Shown here: piece by piece, positions 17,230 through 26,401 of the stretch
Layout: every line of letters begins with the position of its first letter
Position numbering within the stretch: the stretch's first letter is position 1
Assembly (NCBI GenBank): GCA_035496935.1
Contig: DATJED010000019.1
Coordinates: 1-64,000, forward strand
Reading direction: 5' to 3'
DNA from: Pseudopedobacter sp035496935
GTDB taxonomy: Bacteria > Bacteroidota > Bacteroidia > Sphingobacteriales > Sphingobacteriaceae
DNA: 64,000 nt
The notes under the pieces: generated by a model
What the model saw: the letters and a program-made list of their open reading frames with translations, nothing else
The model's database searches: none
Told to the model about the DNA's origin: nothing
Position numbers and translations under genes: made by a program

Positions 17230-18771
17230 TTATATGCCTAATAATAATCTTGCAGGGTCTTCTAAAAGCTGTTTCACTTTTACCAAGAAACCTACAGATT
17301 CTCTTCCGTCAATTACCCTATGATCGTAAGATAGCGCAACGTACATAATCGGACGGATTACCACTTGTCCATTTTCGGCGACCGGGCGTTCCACGATGTT
17401 GTGCATTCCTAAAATTGCAGATTGCGGTGCGTTAATAATAGGAGTAGAAAGCATTGAACCAAAAATTCCACCGTTGGTAATGGTGAAGTTTCCGCCTGTC
17501 ATTTCTTCGATACCTAATTTCCCGTCGCGGGCCCTAACTGCCAATCTCACAACCTCTTTTTCGATTTCCGCCATCGACATGCTTTCTGCATTTCTGATAA
17601 CCGGAACAACCAGTCCTTTTGGCGCAGATACTGCAATAGAAACATCAGCGAAATTACTGTAAACTATTTCTTCGCCATCAATTCTGGCACCTACCGCAGG
17701 GAAATCTTTTAAAGCCTCAGTAACTGCTTTGGTAAAGAAAGACATAAAACCTAAGCCTACACCATGTTTTTCTTTAAAGGAATCTTTATATTTTTTTCTT
17801 AGTTCCATGATTGGCGCCATGTTTACTTCGTTAAAAGTAGTTAACATAGCAGTTTCGTTTTTCACGGTAACTAAACGTTTAGCTATTGTTTTACGCAACG
17901 AAGTCATTTTCTCACGACGCTCGTCTCTAGCTCCAGCAACCGCCGACGTAGAAGATGTGCTTCCAGCAGATTTTGATACAGTGCTTTCAGCCTTTGGCTT
18001 TTGGCTTTCGGCTTTCTGCGCATTCATCGCATCTTCTTTGGTAATTCTGCCATCAACGCCAGTGCTTTTAACATCTTTAGGATCAATACCTTTTTCTGCT
18101 AAAATTTTCGCAGCTGCAGGAGACGGAGATTTATCAGCATAAGAAGCCCCAGATTTTTCAGTTTTTACCGGCTCAGTGCTTTCCGCTTTAGGCTTTGAAC
18201 TTTCAGCTTTCCCGACGCCCCCCGTAATTGTTGCCACAACAGCGCCAATAGCTAAAGTATCGCCTTCGTTGGCAACCGTGTTTAGTATTCCGGCTGCTTC
18301 GGCAGGTAATTCAAAAGTTGCTTTGTCAGATTCCAACTCGGCAATAACTTCATCCAGTTCTACGCTCTCGCCATTTTGTTTTAACCATTTGGTTAAGGTA
18401 ACTTCTGTTATAGATTCACCAACCGATGGGACTTTAATGGTAGTTTCTTTAGCCTCAGATTTTGAATCAGCAGAAGATGTATCTTCTTTTACCGGTTCAG
18501 CGCTTTCAGCTTTTGGCTTTTGGCTTTCCGCGTTTCCGCCTTCCTCTATTCTACAAACTACCTGTCCAATTTCCAGCGTATCGCCCTCTTGTGCAACTAA
18601 TTTTAATGTTCCGGCGCTTTCGGCAGTTAGTTCAAAAGTAGCTTTATCAGATTCTAATTCGGCAATAACCTCGTCCATTTCAACGTGGTCGCCATCGTTT
18701 TTAATCCATTTAGCAAGGATAACTTCTGTAATTGATTCGCCTACTGCGGGTACTTTAATTTCTAAGCTCAT
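17230..18771 (-). CDS. sucB: 2-oxoglutarate dehydrogenase E2 (dihydrolipoyl succinyltransferase), two lipoyl domains
   Basis: 513 residues. Two nearly identical lipoyl domains occupy residues ~2-75 and ~110-185, each with the lipoyl-lysine motif ELESDKATFEL. A peripheral-subunit-binding domain (SPAAAKILAEKGID) follows, then the catalytic domain with SYDHRVIDG holding the active-site His and Asp. E2 passes the succinyl group from E1-bound thiamine diphosphate to CoA in the TCA cycle. The gene is 24 bp downstream of sucA, an obvious operon. Most 2-oxoglutarate dehydrogenase E2 proteins have one lipoyl domain. All three interdomain linkers contain AESxKPKAES and are encoded by the 7-bp repeat family that is otherwise intergenic in this window (17983-18017, 18178-18212, 18502-18529). 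Confidence 0.95.
   Translation of the reverse strand: MSLEIKVPAVGESITEVILAKWIKNDGDHVEMDEVIAELESDKATFELTAESAGTLKLVAQEGDTLEIGQVVCRIEEGGNAESQKPKAESAEPVKEDTSSADSKSEAKETTIKVPSVGESITEVTLTKWLKQNGESVELDEVIAELESDKATFELPAEAAGILNTVANEGDTLAIGAVVATITGGVGKAESSKPKAESTEPVKTEKSGASYADKSPSPAAAKILAEKGIDPKDVKSTGVDGRITKEDAMNAQKAESQKPKAESTVSKSAGSTSSTSAVAGARDERREKMTSLRKTIAKRLVTVKNETAMLTTFNEVNMAPIMELRKKYKDSFKEKHGVGLGFMSFFTKAVTEALKDFPAVGARIDGEEIVYSNFADVSIAVSAPKGLVVPVIRNAESMSMAEIEKEVVRLAVRARDGKLGIEEMTGGNFTITNGGIFGSMLSTPIINAPQSAILGMHNIVERPVAENGQVVIRPIMYVALSYDHRVIDGRESVGFLVKVKQLLEDPARLLLGI
17983..18017. repeat. Heptamer array inside sucB, 5 units
   Basis: GCTTTCA, GCCTTTG, GCTTTTG, GCTTTCG, GCTTTCT. Read on the coding strand it encodes KAESQKPKAES, the linker before the catalytic domain. 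Confidence 0.85.
18178..18212. repeat. Heptamer array inside sucB, 5 units
   Basis: GCTTTCC, GCTTTAG, GCTTTGA, ACTTTCA, GCTTTCC. It encodes KAESSKPKAES, between the second lipoyl domain and the E1/E3-binding domain. Confidence 0.85.
18502..18529. repeat. Heptamer array inside sucB, 4 units
   Basis: GCTTTCA, GCTTTTG, GCTTTTG, GCTTTCC. It encodes AESQKPKAES, between the two lipoyl domains. Confidence 0.85.
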
Positions 18772-18795
18772 AATTTTTTCGATATAACCTCTTCC

Positions 18796-21597
18796 TTAAT
18801 CTACTTTAGCTGTTTTAGCAACGGAGGCTTTTTTAACTACTTCTTTTACTTTGTCAATGTTTTTTAATTCAAAAGCTTTTGCAACAATAGCGGCTTGCTC
18901 TGCCAAATGTTGTTTAGCGAAACCCGTTGCTGGGCTACTTGATGGTTTTCTGGAGATCACATCAAAATTAAAATCAGATTTTCTGAAAATACGTGAGATA
19001 AACGGCCAAGGTCCCATGTTTTCTGGTTCTTCCTGTACCCAAATAAACTCAGCTTTATTGTATTTAGCTTTAATGGCGTCCAATTGTTTGTACGGCGTAG
19101 GATACATTTGCTCTAATCTTACAATTGCAACATCTTCGCGGTTATCTTTTTCTTGCTCTTCAGACAGATCATAGTAAATTTTACCAGAGCAAATCAATAC
19201 CCTTTTTACTTTATCTGCTTTTACTTTTGTGTCGTCAATCACTTCCTGGAATTTACCATCTGTGAAATCGGCCAGCGGAGAAACACATTTAGGATGTCTC
19301 AGTAAGCTTTTTGGAGAGAAGTTAATTAAAGGTTTACGGATGTCTCTTTTTAACTGGCGACGTAATGCGTGGAAAAACTGAGCCGGTGTAGTACAGTTGA
19401 TTACCTGCATATTATATTCTGCACAAAGTTCTAAGAAGCGCTCAATCCTTGCGGATGAATGCTCTGGGCCTTGTCCTTCGTAACCGTGAGGCAACAACAT
19501 TACCAAACCGTTTGCTCTCTGCCATTTTGTTTCTGCTGCAGAAACGTACTGATCTACAATAATTTGTGCGCCATTGAAAAAATCTCCAAACTGTGCTTCC
19601 CAAATGGTTAATGCGTTAGGATTTGCCATGGCGTAACCATATTCAAAACCTAAAACACCATATTCAGAAAGGTGCGAATTGTAAATTTCAAAAGGAGCTT
19701 GTGTTTCTGAAACATGCTCAAGCGGTGTGTATTCTTCTTCAGAATCCTCTACTTTAATTACCGCATGGCGGTGAGAAAAAGTTCCACGCTCCACATCCTG
19801 CCCGCTCATCCTTACTCTTTTTCCTTCTTTTACTAAACTTGCGTAAGCCATTAGCTCGCCCATTGCCCAATCAAAAACATGGGTTTCGGTAGCCATTTTT
19901 AAGCGTTCGCCAAATAATCTTTCAATTTTGGACAAGAATTTTTTATCAGTAGGTAAAGTTGAGATGCTTTTTGCGATGGCTAAAAGTTCTTTTTTATTAA
20001 CTGAGGTATCGGGCGAGGTTTCAAAATCTTTTTCGTTAGAAAATCTCATTTCTGTCCAAGCGCCAGAAAAAGCCGGGTTTGTAGGTGCTCCAGGATCCTC
20101 TTTTGATTCGTTTAAGCGTTCCTGCAAAAGATCCTTAAACTCTTTTTCCATCTGCTTAGCCAATTTACTGTCCACCGCCCCGGCAGAAAGTAATTTTTCT
20201 ACGTAAATTTCCCTTGGGTTAGGGTGTTTTTCGATGGTTTTGTAAAGCAATGGCTGTGTAAAACGGGGTTCATCAGCTTCGTTATGTCCGTATCTGCGGT
20301 AGCATAAAATATCGATAAACACATCGTTATGGAAACGCTGACGATATTCCATCGCCATATTAATGGCATACACCAATGCTTCAACATCGTCTCCGTTCAC
20401 ATGGAAAACTGGCGAAAGCGTAACTTTTGCAATATCTGTACAGTAAGTTGATGAACGGGCATCTTTATAGTTGGTGGTAAAACCAACCTGATTGTTAATT
20501 ACCAAATGGATGGTTCCGCCGGTGCTATAAGCATCTAATTTAGACATTTGCAAAACCTCGTAAACCAAACCTTGGCCGGCTACAGAAGCATCACCATGCA
20601 ATAAAATTGGGGCAATTTTTTTATAATCGCTTTGGTATTTTAGGTCCATTTTAGAACGCGTGATACCTTCAACAACGGCAGCAACGGTTTCTAAATGCGA
20701 TGGGTTTGGACATAAGCTTAAATGCACTTTTTTGCTCGATGAGGTTTCAACATCGGTTGAGAAACCTAAATGGTATTTCACATCGCCACCAAACGGGAGG
20801 TCTTTATTGTATTTGCCCTCAAATTCAGAGAAAATATCTTTATAGGTTTTGCCCATAATGTTGGCCAAAACGTTTAATCTTCCACGGTGCGCCATCCCTA
20901 TTACAAACTCCTCAATTCCTAAATCGGCACCTTTTTCAATTACAGAATCTAAGGCTGGGATTAAGGCTTCGGCACCTTCTAAAGAGAACCTTTTTTGTCC
21001 TAAGAATTTTGTTCCTAAAAAGTTTTCGAAAGCAACAGCTTGGTTAAGCTTGTTTAAAATTCGCTTTTTAGTTTCTACATCAAAATTTGGTTTATTTCTG
21101 CTTGTTTCCATGCGTTCTTCAAACCATTTTAGTTTGATAGGATTACGCATGTAAGTATATTCGATACCAATTGACTGGCTGTAAGTGTCTTCCAGTAGTT
21201 GGTAAATATCTTTTAATTTTGCCGGACCTAAGCCAACTTCAATACCTGCGTTAAAAACAGTTTCTAAATCTGATTGCGCTAAGCCAAAAGTTTCAAGTTC
21301 TTTTCCTGGGAAATATTTTCTTCTTTCCCTAACCGGATTTGTTTTGGTGAAAAGGTGTCCGCGGCTACGGTAGCCGTAAATCATGTTTAAAACATTAATT
21401 TCTTTTAAAACATGCGCAGGTGGTGCACTACCAGCTGTAGGTTCTGTGGTTTCGGCTCCAGACTGTTGTCCGAAATCAAAACCTTCAAAAAATTTTTGCC
21501 ACCCGAAATCTACTGTTTGAGGATCTTCTTTGTACGATTGATATAAAGAATCAATATAGGCTGAATCTGCGTTGCTGAGATAAGATAAACTATCCAT
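18796..21597 (-). CDS. sucA: 2-oxoglutarate dehydrogenase E1 (thiamine diphosphate dependent)
   Basis: 933 residues, the normal size for this large E1. It begins with the short E2-binding segment (SLYQSYKEDPQTVDFGWQKFFEGF) found in OGDH E1 proteins, followed by GMAHRGRLNVLANIMGK, LHGDASVAGQGLVYEV (thiamine-diphosphate site), NNQVGFTT, RRYGHNEADEP and, in the transketolase-like C-terminal half, LPHGYEGQGPEHSSARIERFL. E1 decarboxylates 2-oxoglutarate and transfers the succinyl group to lipoate on SucB. The operon is sucA-sucB; lpdA for E3 lies 25 kb away at 45964-47367. Confidence 0.97.
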   Translation of the reverse strand: MDSLSYLSNADSAYIDSLYQSYKEDPQTVDFGWQKFFEGFDFGQQSGAETTEPTAGSAPPAHVLKEINVLNMIYGYRSRGHLFTKTNPVRERRKYFPGKELETFGLAQSDLETVFNAGIEVGLGPAKLKDIYQLLEDTYSQSIGIEYTYMRNPIKLKWFEERMETSRNKPNFDVETKKRILNKLNQAVAFENFLGTKFLGQKRFSLEGAEALIPALDSVIEKGADLGIEEFVIGMAHRGRLNVLANIMGKTYKDIFSEFEGKYNKDLPFGGDVKYHLGFSTDVETSSSKKVHLSLCPNPSHLETVAAVVEGITRSKMDLKYQSDYKKIAPILLHGDASVAGQGLVYEVLQMSKLDAYSTGGTIHLVINNQVGFTTNYKDARSSTYCTDIAKVTLSPVFHVNGDDVEALVYAINMAMEYRQRFHNDVFIDILCYRRYGHNEADEPRFTQPLLYKTIEKHPNPREIYVEKLLSAGAVDSKLAKQMEKEFKDLLQERLNESKEDPGAPTNPAFSGAWTEMRFSNEKDFETSPDTSVNKKELLAIAKSISTLPTDKKFLSKIERLFGERLKMATETHVFDWAMGELMAYASLVKEGKRVRMSGQDVERGTFSHRHAVIKVEDSEEEYTPLEHVSETQAPFEIYNSHLSEYGVLGFEYGYAMANPNALTIWEAQFGDFFNGAQIIVDQYVSAAETKWQRANGLVMLLPHGYEGQGPEHSSARIERFLELCAEYNMQVINCTTPAQFFHALRRQLKRDIRKPLINFSPKSLLRHPKCVSPLADFTDGKFQEVIDDTKVKADKVKRVLICSGKIYYDLSEEQEKDNREDVAIVRLEQMYPTPYKQLDAIKAKYNKAEFIWVQEEPENMGPWPFISRIFRKSDFNFDVISRKPSSSPATGFAKQHLAEQAAIVAKAFELKNIDKVKEVVKKASVAKTAKVD

Positions 21598-21621
21598 CTA
21601 AAAATTAATATGTTTCGGTTG

Positions 21622-21629
21622 CAAAAGTA
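21622..21629 (-). promoter_or_regulatory. -7 box of the sucAB operon
   Basis: On the minus strand TACTTTTG (plus CAAAAGTA) lies 24 bp upstream of the sucA start. The -33 element is not clear. Confidence 0.5.
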
Positions 21630-22473
21630 AAAAAAATAGCATTGTAAAGCACTAATTAATTGGGATTAATTATAGCGCAAATCGGTCTTTTTTGGCGTTT
21701 TTATCAGCGTTATTTTATTTTGTGAGGATCTATTTATGAGCTATAATTAGATAAAGAACATTTTTGGTTTACCGAAAAGGTAATGAACTGAGCCGAGCGT
21801 ATTTTTACAATAGTGATAAGAGAGGGGGCGGCTGATATACGAAACAAAGAGTTATACATTTGTAGGTATAGTCAATACAAGTAAATCAGTAGACTCTTTT
21901 GTTATTCTTCTCCGTACCTTCTTCGGGACTGGTTCGGGAAAATAGCCATTTTTGGGAGCCATTAGCGATGATACCTAGGACATGTCTCGGATGAATTACG
22001 GAGATTTAACCCTATAAGGTCCCTATAAAGACGCTATATGGTCCCTATAAGCTCACTTTAAAATTCAATAAATTAAAAATGATTGTTGTGCTTGGGTGTG
22101 ATAGTTAGCAATCTAGCGAAATTATTTGTTAGTAGCAAAAGGAAAAATAGACCTATTGATAAGGATTTTAATTGTGCAGAGAAGGGTTTATGTTTTCGGA
22201 TTAAATCGGACAACGATTCACACTATTTTAAATAAAAAACAAGAAGATGGTTTATGGCAAAAAATTGCCCCGCCTCAAAACTATCATATTATTTTTAAAT
22301 GCTAAAACATTTTAGTCATTTAAGTTTAAATTGTATTTTGCGAGTTCATTTATAAACGATTATTCATAAACATGAGAAAGTTATATCAACGAATTGATGA
22401 AAGGCTTTGAGTCATTTTTTAACTTTTTCAAAATTAAGTGACAAGTTCTTACCGGCTTTAAATCATACCTTAA
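21630..22473. other. Long gene-free region with 11-bp iterons
   Basis: Between the sucAB promoter and the GH2 gene there is no convincing gene. The notable element is a set of four tandem 11-mers at 22010-22053. A TACATTTG (21855-21862) resembles a -7 box without a partner gene. A stretch at about 22135-22304 is open for ~55 codons but shows no recognisable protein and may be decayed DNA. Confidence 0.4.
22010..22053 (+). promoter_or_regulatory. Four tandem 11-bp iterons
   Basis: CCCTATAAGGT, CCCTATAAAGA, CGCTATATGGT, CCCTATAAGCT run without gaps. The 11-bp period places each copy on the same DNA face, as in PhoB/OmpR-type operators. They are 420 bp upstream of the GH2 start and 410 bp upstream of sucA. 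Confidence 0.55.
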
Positions 22474-25400
22474 ATGAAATTAAAAATCTTACTTATTGTT
22501 TTCTTATTAACCGAGTTATCCTTAGGTCATACCGTTAAAGCCCAAAGCTTAAAACCCAACGTATTCTATAAGATTATGAGCACTTCGGACTTTGCACTAG
22601 ACACGCGTGGCTTGACACAAGACAATGCAGACCTGTATTTAGAAAAGCCCACACCAAAGAACGCCGGTCAGGCTTGGCAATTGCAACCACTGAAAAATGG
22701 CTATTACACTATCAGTACCCCGGTAGGTTTAAAAAGTTTAGACAACGGAAATATGAAAGCTGGCGATGGCAATCCGGTAGTATTATGGGATAAAAACACC
22801 GGTAATGAAAACCAAAGATGGAAAATAACGAGCATTGAGGGAGGCCGTTATTATATCACCTCCGTAGCTAGTAATTACCGATTAGGAGTAAGAAATGGAC
22901 AGCTCTTTCAGCTTAAAGCTGATGATAAAGACCAAAGCCAAATCTGGCGGATAGAGCCAGTTAAGCACAAAATTACCCTACCAAAAGCAGTGGGTGATGT
23001 TGATTGGGAAAACGAAGCAATTTTTGGCATCAATAAAGAAAAACCCCATGTGCCTTATATCCCATTTCCGTCCTTGGCAGCGCTTCAAAAAGACCCAACC
23101 TTCAGCAAACCCTGGCTACGCACCAAATCAAGCTCCTACCAACTTCTTAATGGCGACTGGAAGTTCCACTGGGTTAAGCAACCTAGCGAACGCCCTCTTG
23201 ATTTTTATAAAACGGATTATGACATTTCAGGATGGGATGAAATTAAAGTTCCATCAAACTGGGAAATGCTTGGCTATGGCACTCCCATTTATACCAATTT
23301 CACTTACCCCTTTAAAAACAATCCCCCATTTATCCAATCTGTGCCGGGTTATACCAATGAAAAAGAGCCCAACCCCGTGGGCTCCTACCGAAGGTATTTT
23401 GAAATACCGAAAAATTGGAACGGCAAAACCGTATTTGTCAGATTTGACGGCGTTTACAGTGCAATGTATGTATGGGTAAACGGCAAAAAAATTGGCTATA
23501 GCCAAGATGCTTGTGGCATTGCCGAATTTGATATTACAGAGGCAATCCGACCGGGCAAAAATCTTTTGGCTGTTGAAGTTTACCGCTGGAGTGACGGAAG
23601 CTATTTAGAAGATCAGGACATGTTTAGGCTTAGTGGCATTTACAGAGATGTTGCGGTATATGCCGTCCCTAAAATGCATTTACGTGATTATACCATCACT
23701 ACAGACTTTGTAAACGACGACTTCAAACAATCCACTCTTAATATAAAAACCGTATTTTACAACAACGATAACCGTAACTATAAAGAAGGCAAATTATCTG
23801 TAACCGTATTAGATCCGGAAGGCAGAAACATACTACTTCTCAATAAAAAAATCAGTGCATTACGCAGAAATACCGAACAGATCTACCAGATAAGCGGACA
23901 AATTATAAAGCCTCAACTTTGGTCAGCAGAAAACCCTCAACTATATACAGCTATTTTCAGCTTGGAGGATAATGAAGGCAAAGTTACAGAAGTGATCTCA
24001 TCCAAGTTTGGTTTCCGGAAAATAGAAATCAAAAACAAACGAGTTTATATCAACGCTAAGCAAGTATTTTTTAAAGGAGTGAACCGACACGACACTCATC
24101 CTATTTACGGAAAGGCAGTGCCTGTGGAATCGATGATTCAAGATATTGTATTGATGAAACAACACAACATCAATACAGTACGTACCAGCCATTATCCTAA
24201 CGACCCGAAAATGTATTCACTGTATGATTATTACGGAATGTACATCATGGCAGAGGCAAATTTGGAAAACCACGGAAATCTCTCCATTAGTAAAATGAAT
24301 AATTGGCTACCAGCCTATATTGATCGCAACCTGCGTAATGTACATGAACACAAAAACAATCCCTCGGTTGTATTTTGGTCTATGGGAAACGAGTGCGGCA
24401 ACGGATCCAACTTTGATTCGGTACAGGTTGCAATCAAAAAACTAGATGCCACCAGACCTATCCACTACGAAGCAAAAAGCGATGCCGCCGACATGGACTC
24501 CAGAATGTATCCTTCAATAAAAAGCATGATGGAACTGGATAAAGAGCCATCGGATAAACCCTATTTCATATGTGAATATGCACATGCTATGGGTAATGCA
24601 ATAGGGAACCTTAAAGAATACTGGGATTATATCGAAAACCATTCGCAACGCCTCATTGGAGGTTGCATCTGGGATTGGGTAGATCAGGGCCTGGCCAAAT
24701 TTGGCAGACCTGTTGACGAATATTACTATGGCGGAGACTTCGGCGATCGTCCAAACGACAATTCATTTTGCCTAAATGGAATTGTAACACCAGATCGCAA
24801 GGTAACTCCTAAATTATTAGAAGTAAAGAAAATATATCAATATATCGCAATAGCAGCTGACGATCTGGAAAATGGCAAATTAAAAATCACCAATAAATAC
24901 GATTTCACCAACCTTGACCAGTTCAGCCTCAAATGGACGGTATTAGAAGACGGCTATCCCGTTGAATCAGGGGAACTACCTCTCCGCGATACAAAACCAG
25001 ACCACGATACGCTAGTCGCCATCCCTTTCAAAACAGCTGTAGATAAAGCCCATGAATATTATCTCACCATTGAGATTGCACAAATCAATGACAATATTTG
25101 GGCTAAAAAAGGACATATTGTAGCCAGTGAACAGTTTGCTTTAAGCCCCAGAAGTGCACTGCCTAAGGTAGAATTTGCAAATCTAAAGCCTATCGGCATA
25201 CAAAAACGTGATGGAACAATTCAACTTCGGGGACAGAACTTTAGCGCTGTTTTTGACAATAAATCCGGGCAGTTAATTTCCTTGAAATACAACAACAAAG
25301 AAATGATTGATGATAATAAAGGCTTCCTATTTAATTGGTACAGAAGCATCAACAATGATAGCCGTAAAGACATTGAGCAGACTACTAAGTTACTGTCTTT

Positions 25401-26043
25401 AAAAGAAACATCAATGCCGGGAAGTGAAGCGGTAAGTATTCAAACCACTATGCAAAGCATATTGGCTAGTGAAAAAACCAGCACCATCAACTATCAGCTC
25501 AACTACACCTTTTATCCTAACGGAAGTATTGACATGGCCGTCAATATCGATAACACAAATGATGCCTATAAAGTACCGAGATTGGGTTTACGTATCGCCT
25601 TAGACGGTGCGTTGGAAAATGTGGAGTGGTATGGAAGAGGCCCGCAGGAAAACTATATCGACCGCAAAAGTGGGGCTTATTTTGGCATATTTAAAAATAC
25701 CGTGACAGGCATGGAGGAAGGTTATGTGCAAACCCAAAGCATGGGCAACAGAGAAGATATCCGATGGATCAAACTGTATGATAATGAGGGTAAAGGATTA
25801 AAAATCACTTCCAATGATCAACTTAACTTTACCACCTTGCATTTCACAGACCAAGAATTATGGAAAATTACCCACCAATTTAACTTGCAAAAGGAGCGTA
25901 AAAAATCAACATTTTTAAGTTTAGATTATATGCAAAGAGGCTTAGGAAATGCCAGTTGTGGGCCAGGTCCATTGGAAGAATATGAATTGCCTGTTTCAAA
26001 AAACTTGAAATACGTTTTCAGAATAGCGCCTTTAAAAGATTGA
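22474..26043 (+). CDS. Secreted GH2 beta-galactosidase with N-terminal ricin-type lectin domain
   Basis: 1189 residues. A signal peptide ends near VKAQS (residue 25). Residues ~28-165 form a ricin-B-like (RICIN) domain with three QxW repeats (QAW, QRW, QIW). The GH2 enzyme follows: sugar-binding domain (NWEMLGYGTPIYTNFTYPF), immunoglobulin-like domain, TIM barrel, and the C-terminal bgal-small-chain domain with RGLGNASCGPGPLEEYEL. The acid/base is Glu640 in GNECGNG and the nucleophile Glu701 in CEYAHAMGN, as in LacZ-type enzymes. The likely reaction is exo-hydrolysis of beta-galactosides in the periplasm or outside. The gene stands alone without SusC/SusD neighbours; the downstream 350 bp look decayed. 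Confidence 0.93.
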   Translation: MKLKILLIVFLLTELSLGHTVKAQSLKPNVFYKIMSTSDFALDTRGLTQDNADLYLEKPTPKNAGQAWQLQPLKNGYYTISTPVGLKSLDNGNMKAGDGNPVVLWDKNTGNENQRWKITSIEGGRYYITSVASNYRLGVRNGQLFQLKADDKDQSQIWRIEPVKHKITLPKAVGDVDWENEAIFGINKEKPHVPYIPFPSLAALQKDPTFSKPWLRTKSSSYQLLNGDWKFHWVKQPSERPLDFYKTDYDISGWDEIKVPSNWEMLGYGTPIYTNFTYPFKNNPPFIQSVPGYTNEKEPNPVGSYRRYFEIPKNWNGKTVFVRFDGVYSAMYVWVNGKKIGYSQDACGIAEFDITEAIRPGKNLLAVEVYRWSDGSYLEDQDMFRLSGIYRDVAVYAVPKMHLRDYTITTDFVNDDFKQSTLNIKTVFYNNDNRNYKEGKLSVTVLDPEGRNILLLNKKISALRRNTEQIYQISGQIIKPQLWSAENPQLYTAIFSLEDNEGKVTEVISSKFGFRKIEIKNKRVYINAKQVFFKGVNRHDTHPIYGKAVPVESMIQDIVLMKQHNINTVRTSHYPNDPKMYSLYDYYGMYIMAEANLENHGNLSISKMNNWLPAYIDRNLRNVHEHKNNPSVVFWSMGNECGNGSNFDSVQVAIKKLDATRPIHYEAKSDAADMDSRMYPSIKSMMELDKEPSDKPYFICEYAHAMGNAIGNLKEYWDYIENHSQRLIGGCIWDWVDQGLAKFGRPVDEYYYGGDFGDRPNDNSFCLNGIVTPDRKVTPKLLEVKKIYQYIAIAADDLENGKLKITNKYDFTNLDQFSLKWTVLEDGYPVESGELPLRDTKPDHDTLVAIPFKTAVDKAHEYYLTIEIAQINDNIWAKKGHIVASEQFALSPRSALPKVEFANLKPIGIQKRDGTIQLRGQNFSAVFDNKSGQLISLKYNNKEMIDDNKGFLFNWYRSINNDSRKDIEQTTKLLSLKETSMPGSEAVSIQTTMQSILASEKTSTINYQLNYTFYPNGSIDMAVNIDNTNDAYKVPRLGLRIALDGALENVEWYGRGPQENYIDRKSGAYFGIFKNTVTGMEEGYVQTQSMGNREDIRWIKLYDNEGKGLKITSNDQLNFTTLHFTDQELWKITHQFNLQKERKKSTFLSLDYMQRGLGNASCGPGPLEEYELPVSKNLKYVFRIAPLKD

Positions 26044-26401
26044 TTTCTCCACGGTACGTTATCACGTAATGGCAAGAACATGATAGGCGTATTTTTTAAT
26101 AAGAGCGCAGCCCAAAAGCTAGCGGGTATATGGAATACCGAGACTGGCAAGGAGGTTTGATTGCGGTTTAAGAAAAGTAGATGGTTATTATTTAAGTGAT
26201 AAAATGGTTGCTGAAGTATAATTGTTGCTCAATGTGGTATAACCCAACTGGTTTAAGGTGTTCCGATAGGACAACTTAAATCTAAAAAGGAAATCCAGGA
26301 CTCCATCCCGCGTTACTAAGCAGAAGCCTGTAAAATAGATATGCCTTAATAAATCGGCAGTGCAAAAATCCCGGACAGCGTTCTCGGTTTTTTAAGAGCA
26401 T
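26044..26401. other. Gene-free gap with possible coding remnants
   Basis: Short open stretches break off quickly, for example GKNMIGVFFNKSAAQKLAG... on the plus strand ending at 26160, and a later one ending ...GQLKSKKEIQDSIPRY near 26318. They look like fragments of one or two decayed genes, but no family could be assigned. Confidence 0.25.

Noticed and set aside
17396..18787. Plus-strand frames opposite sucB
   Set aside because: Shadow frames of a strongly conserved gene, made long by low stop-codon frequency.
22135..22304. A ~55-codon open stretch ending in ...NYHIIFKC
   Set aside because: No ATG near the beginning, no recognisable domain, no promoter; could be decayed DNA.
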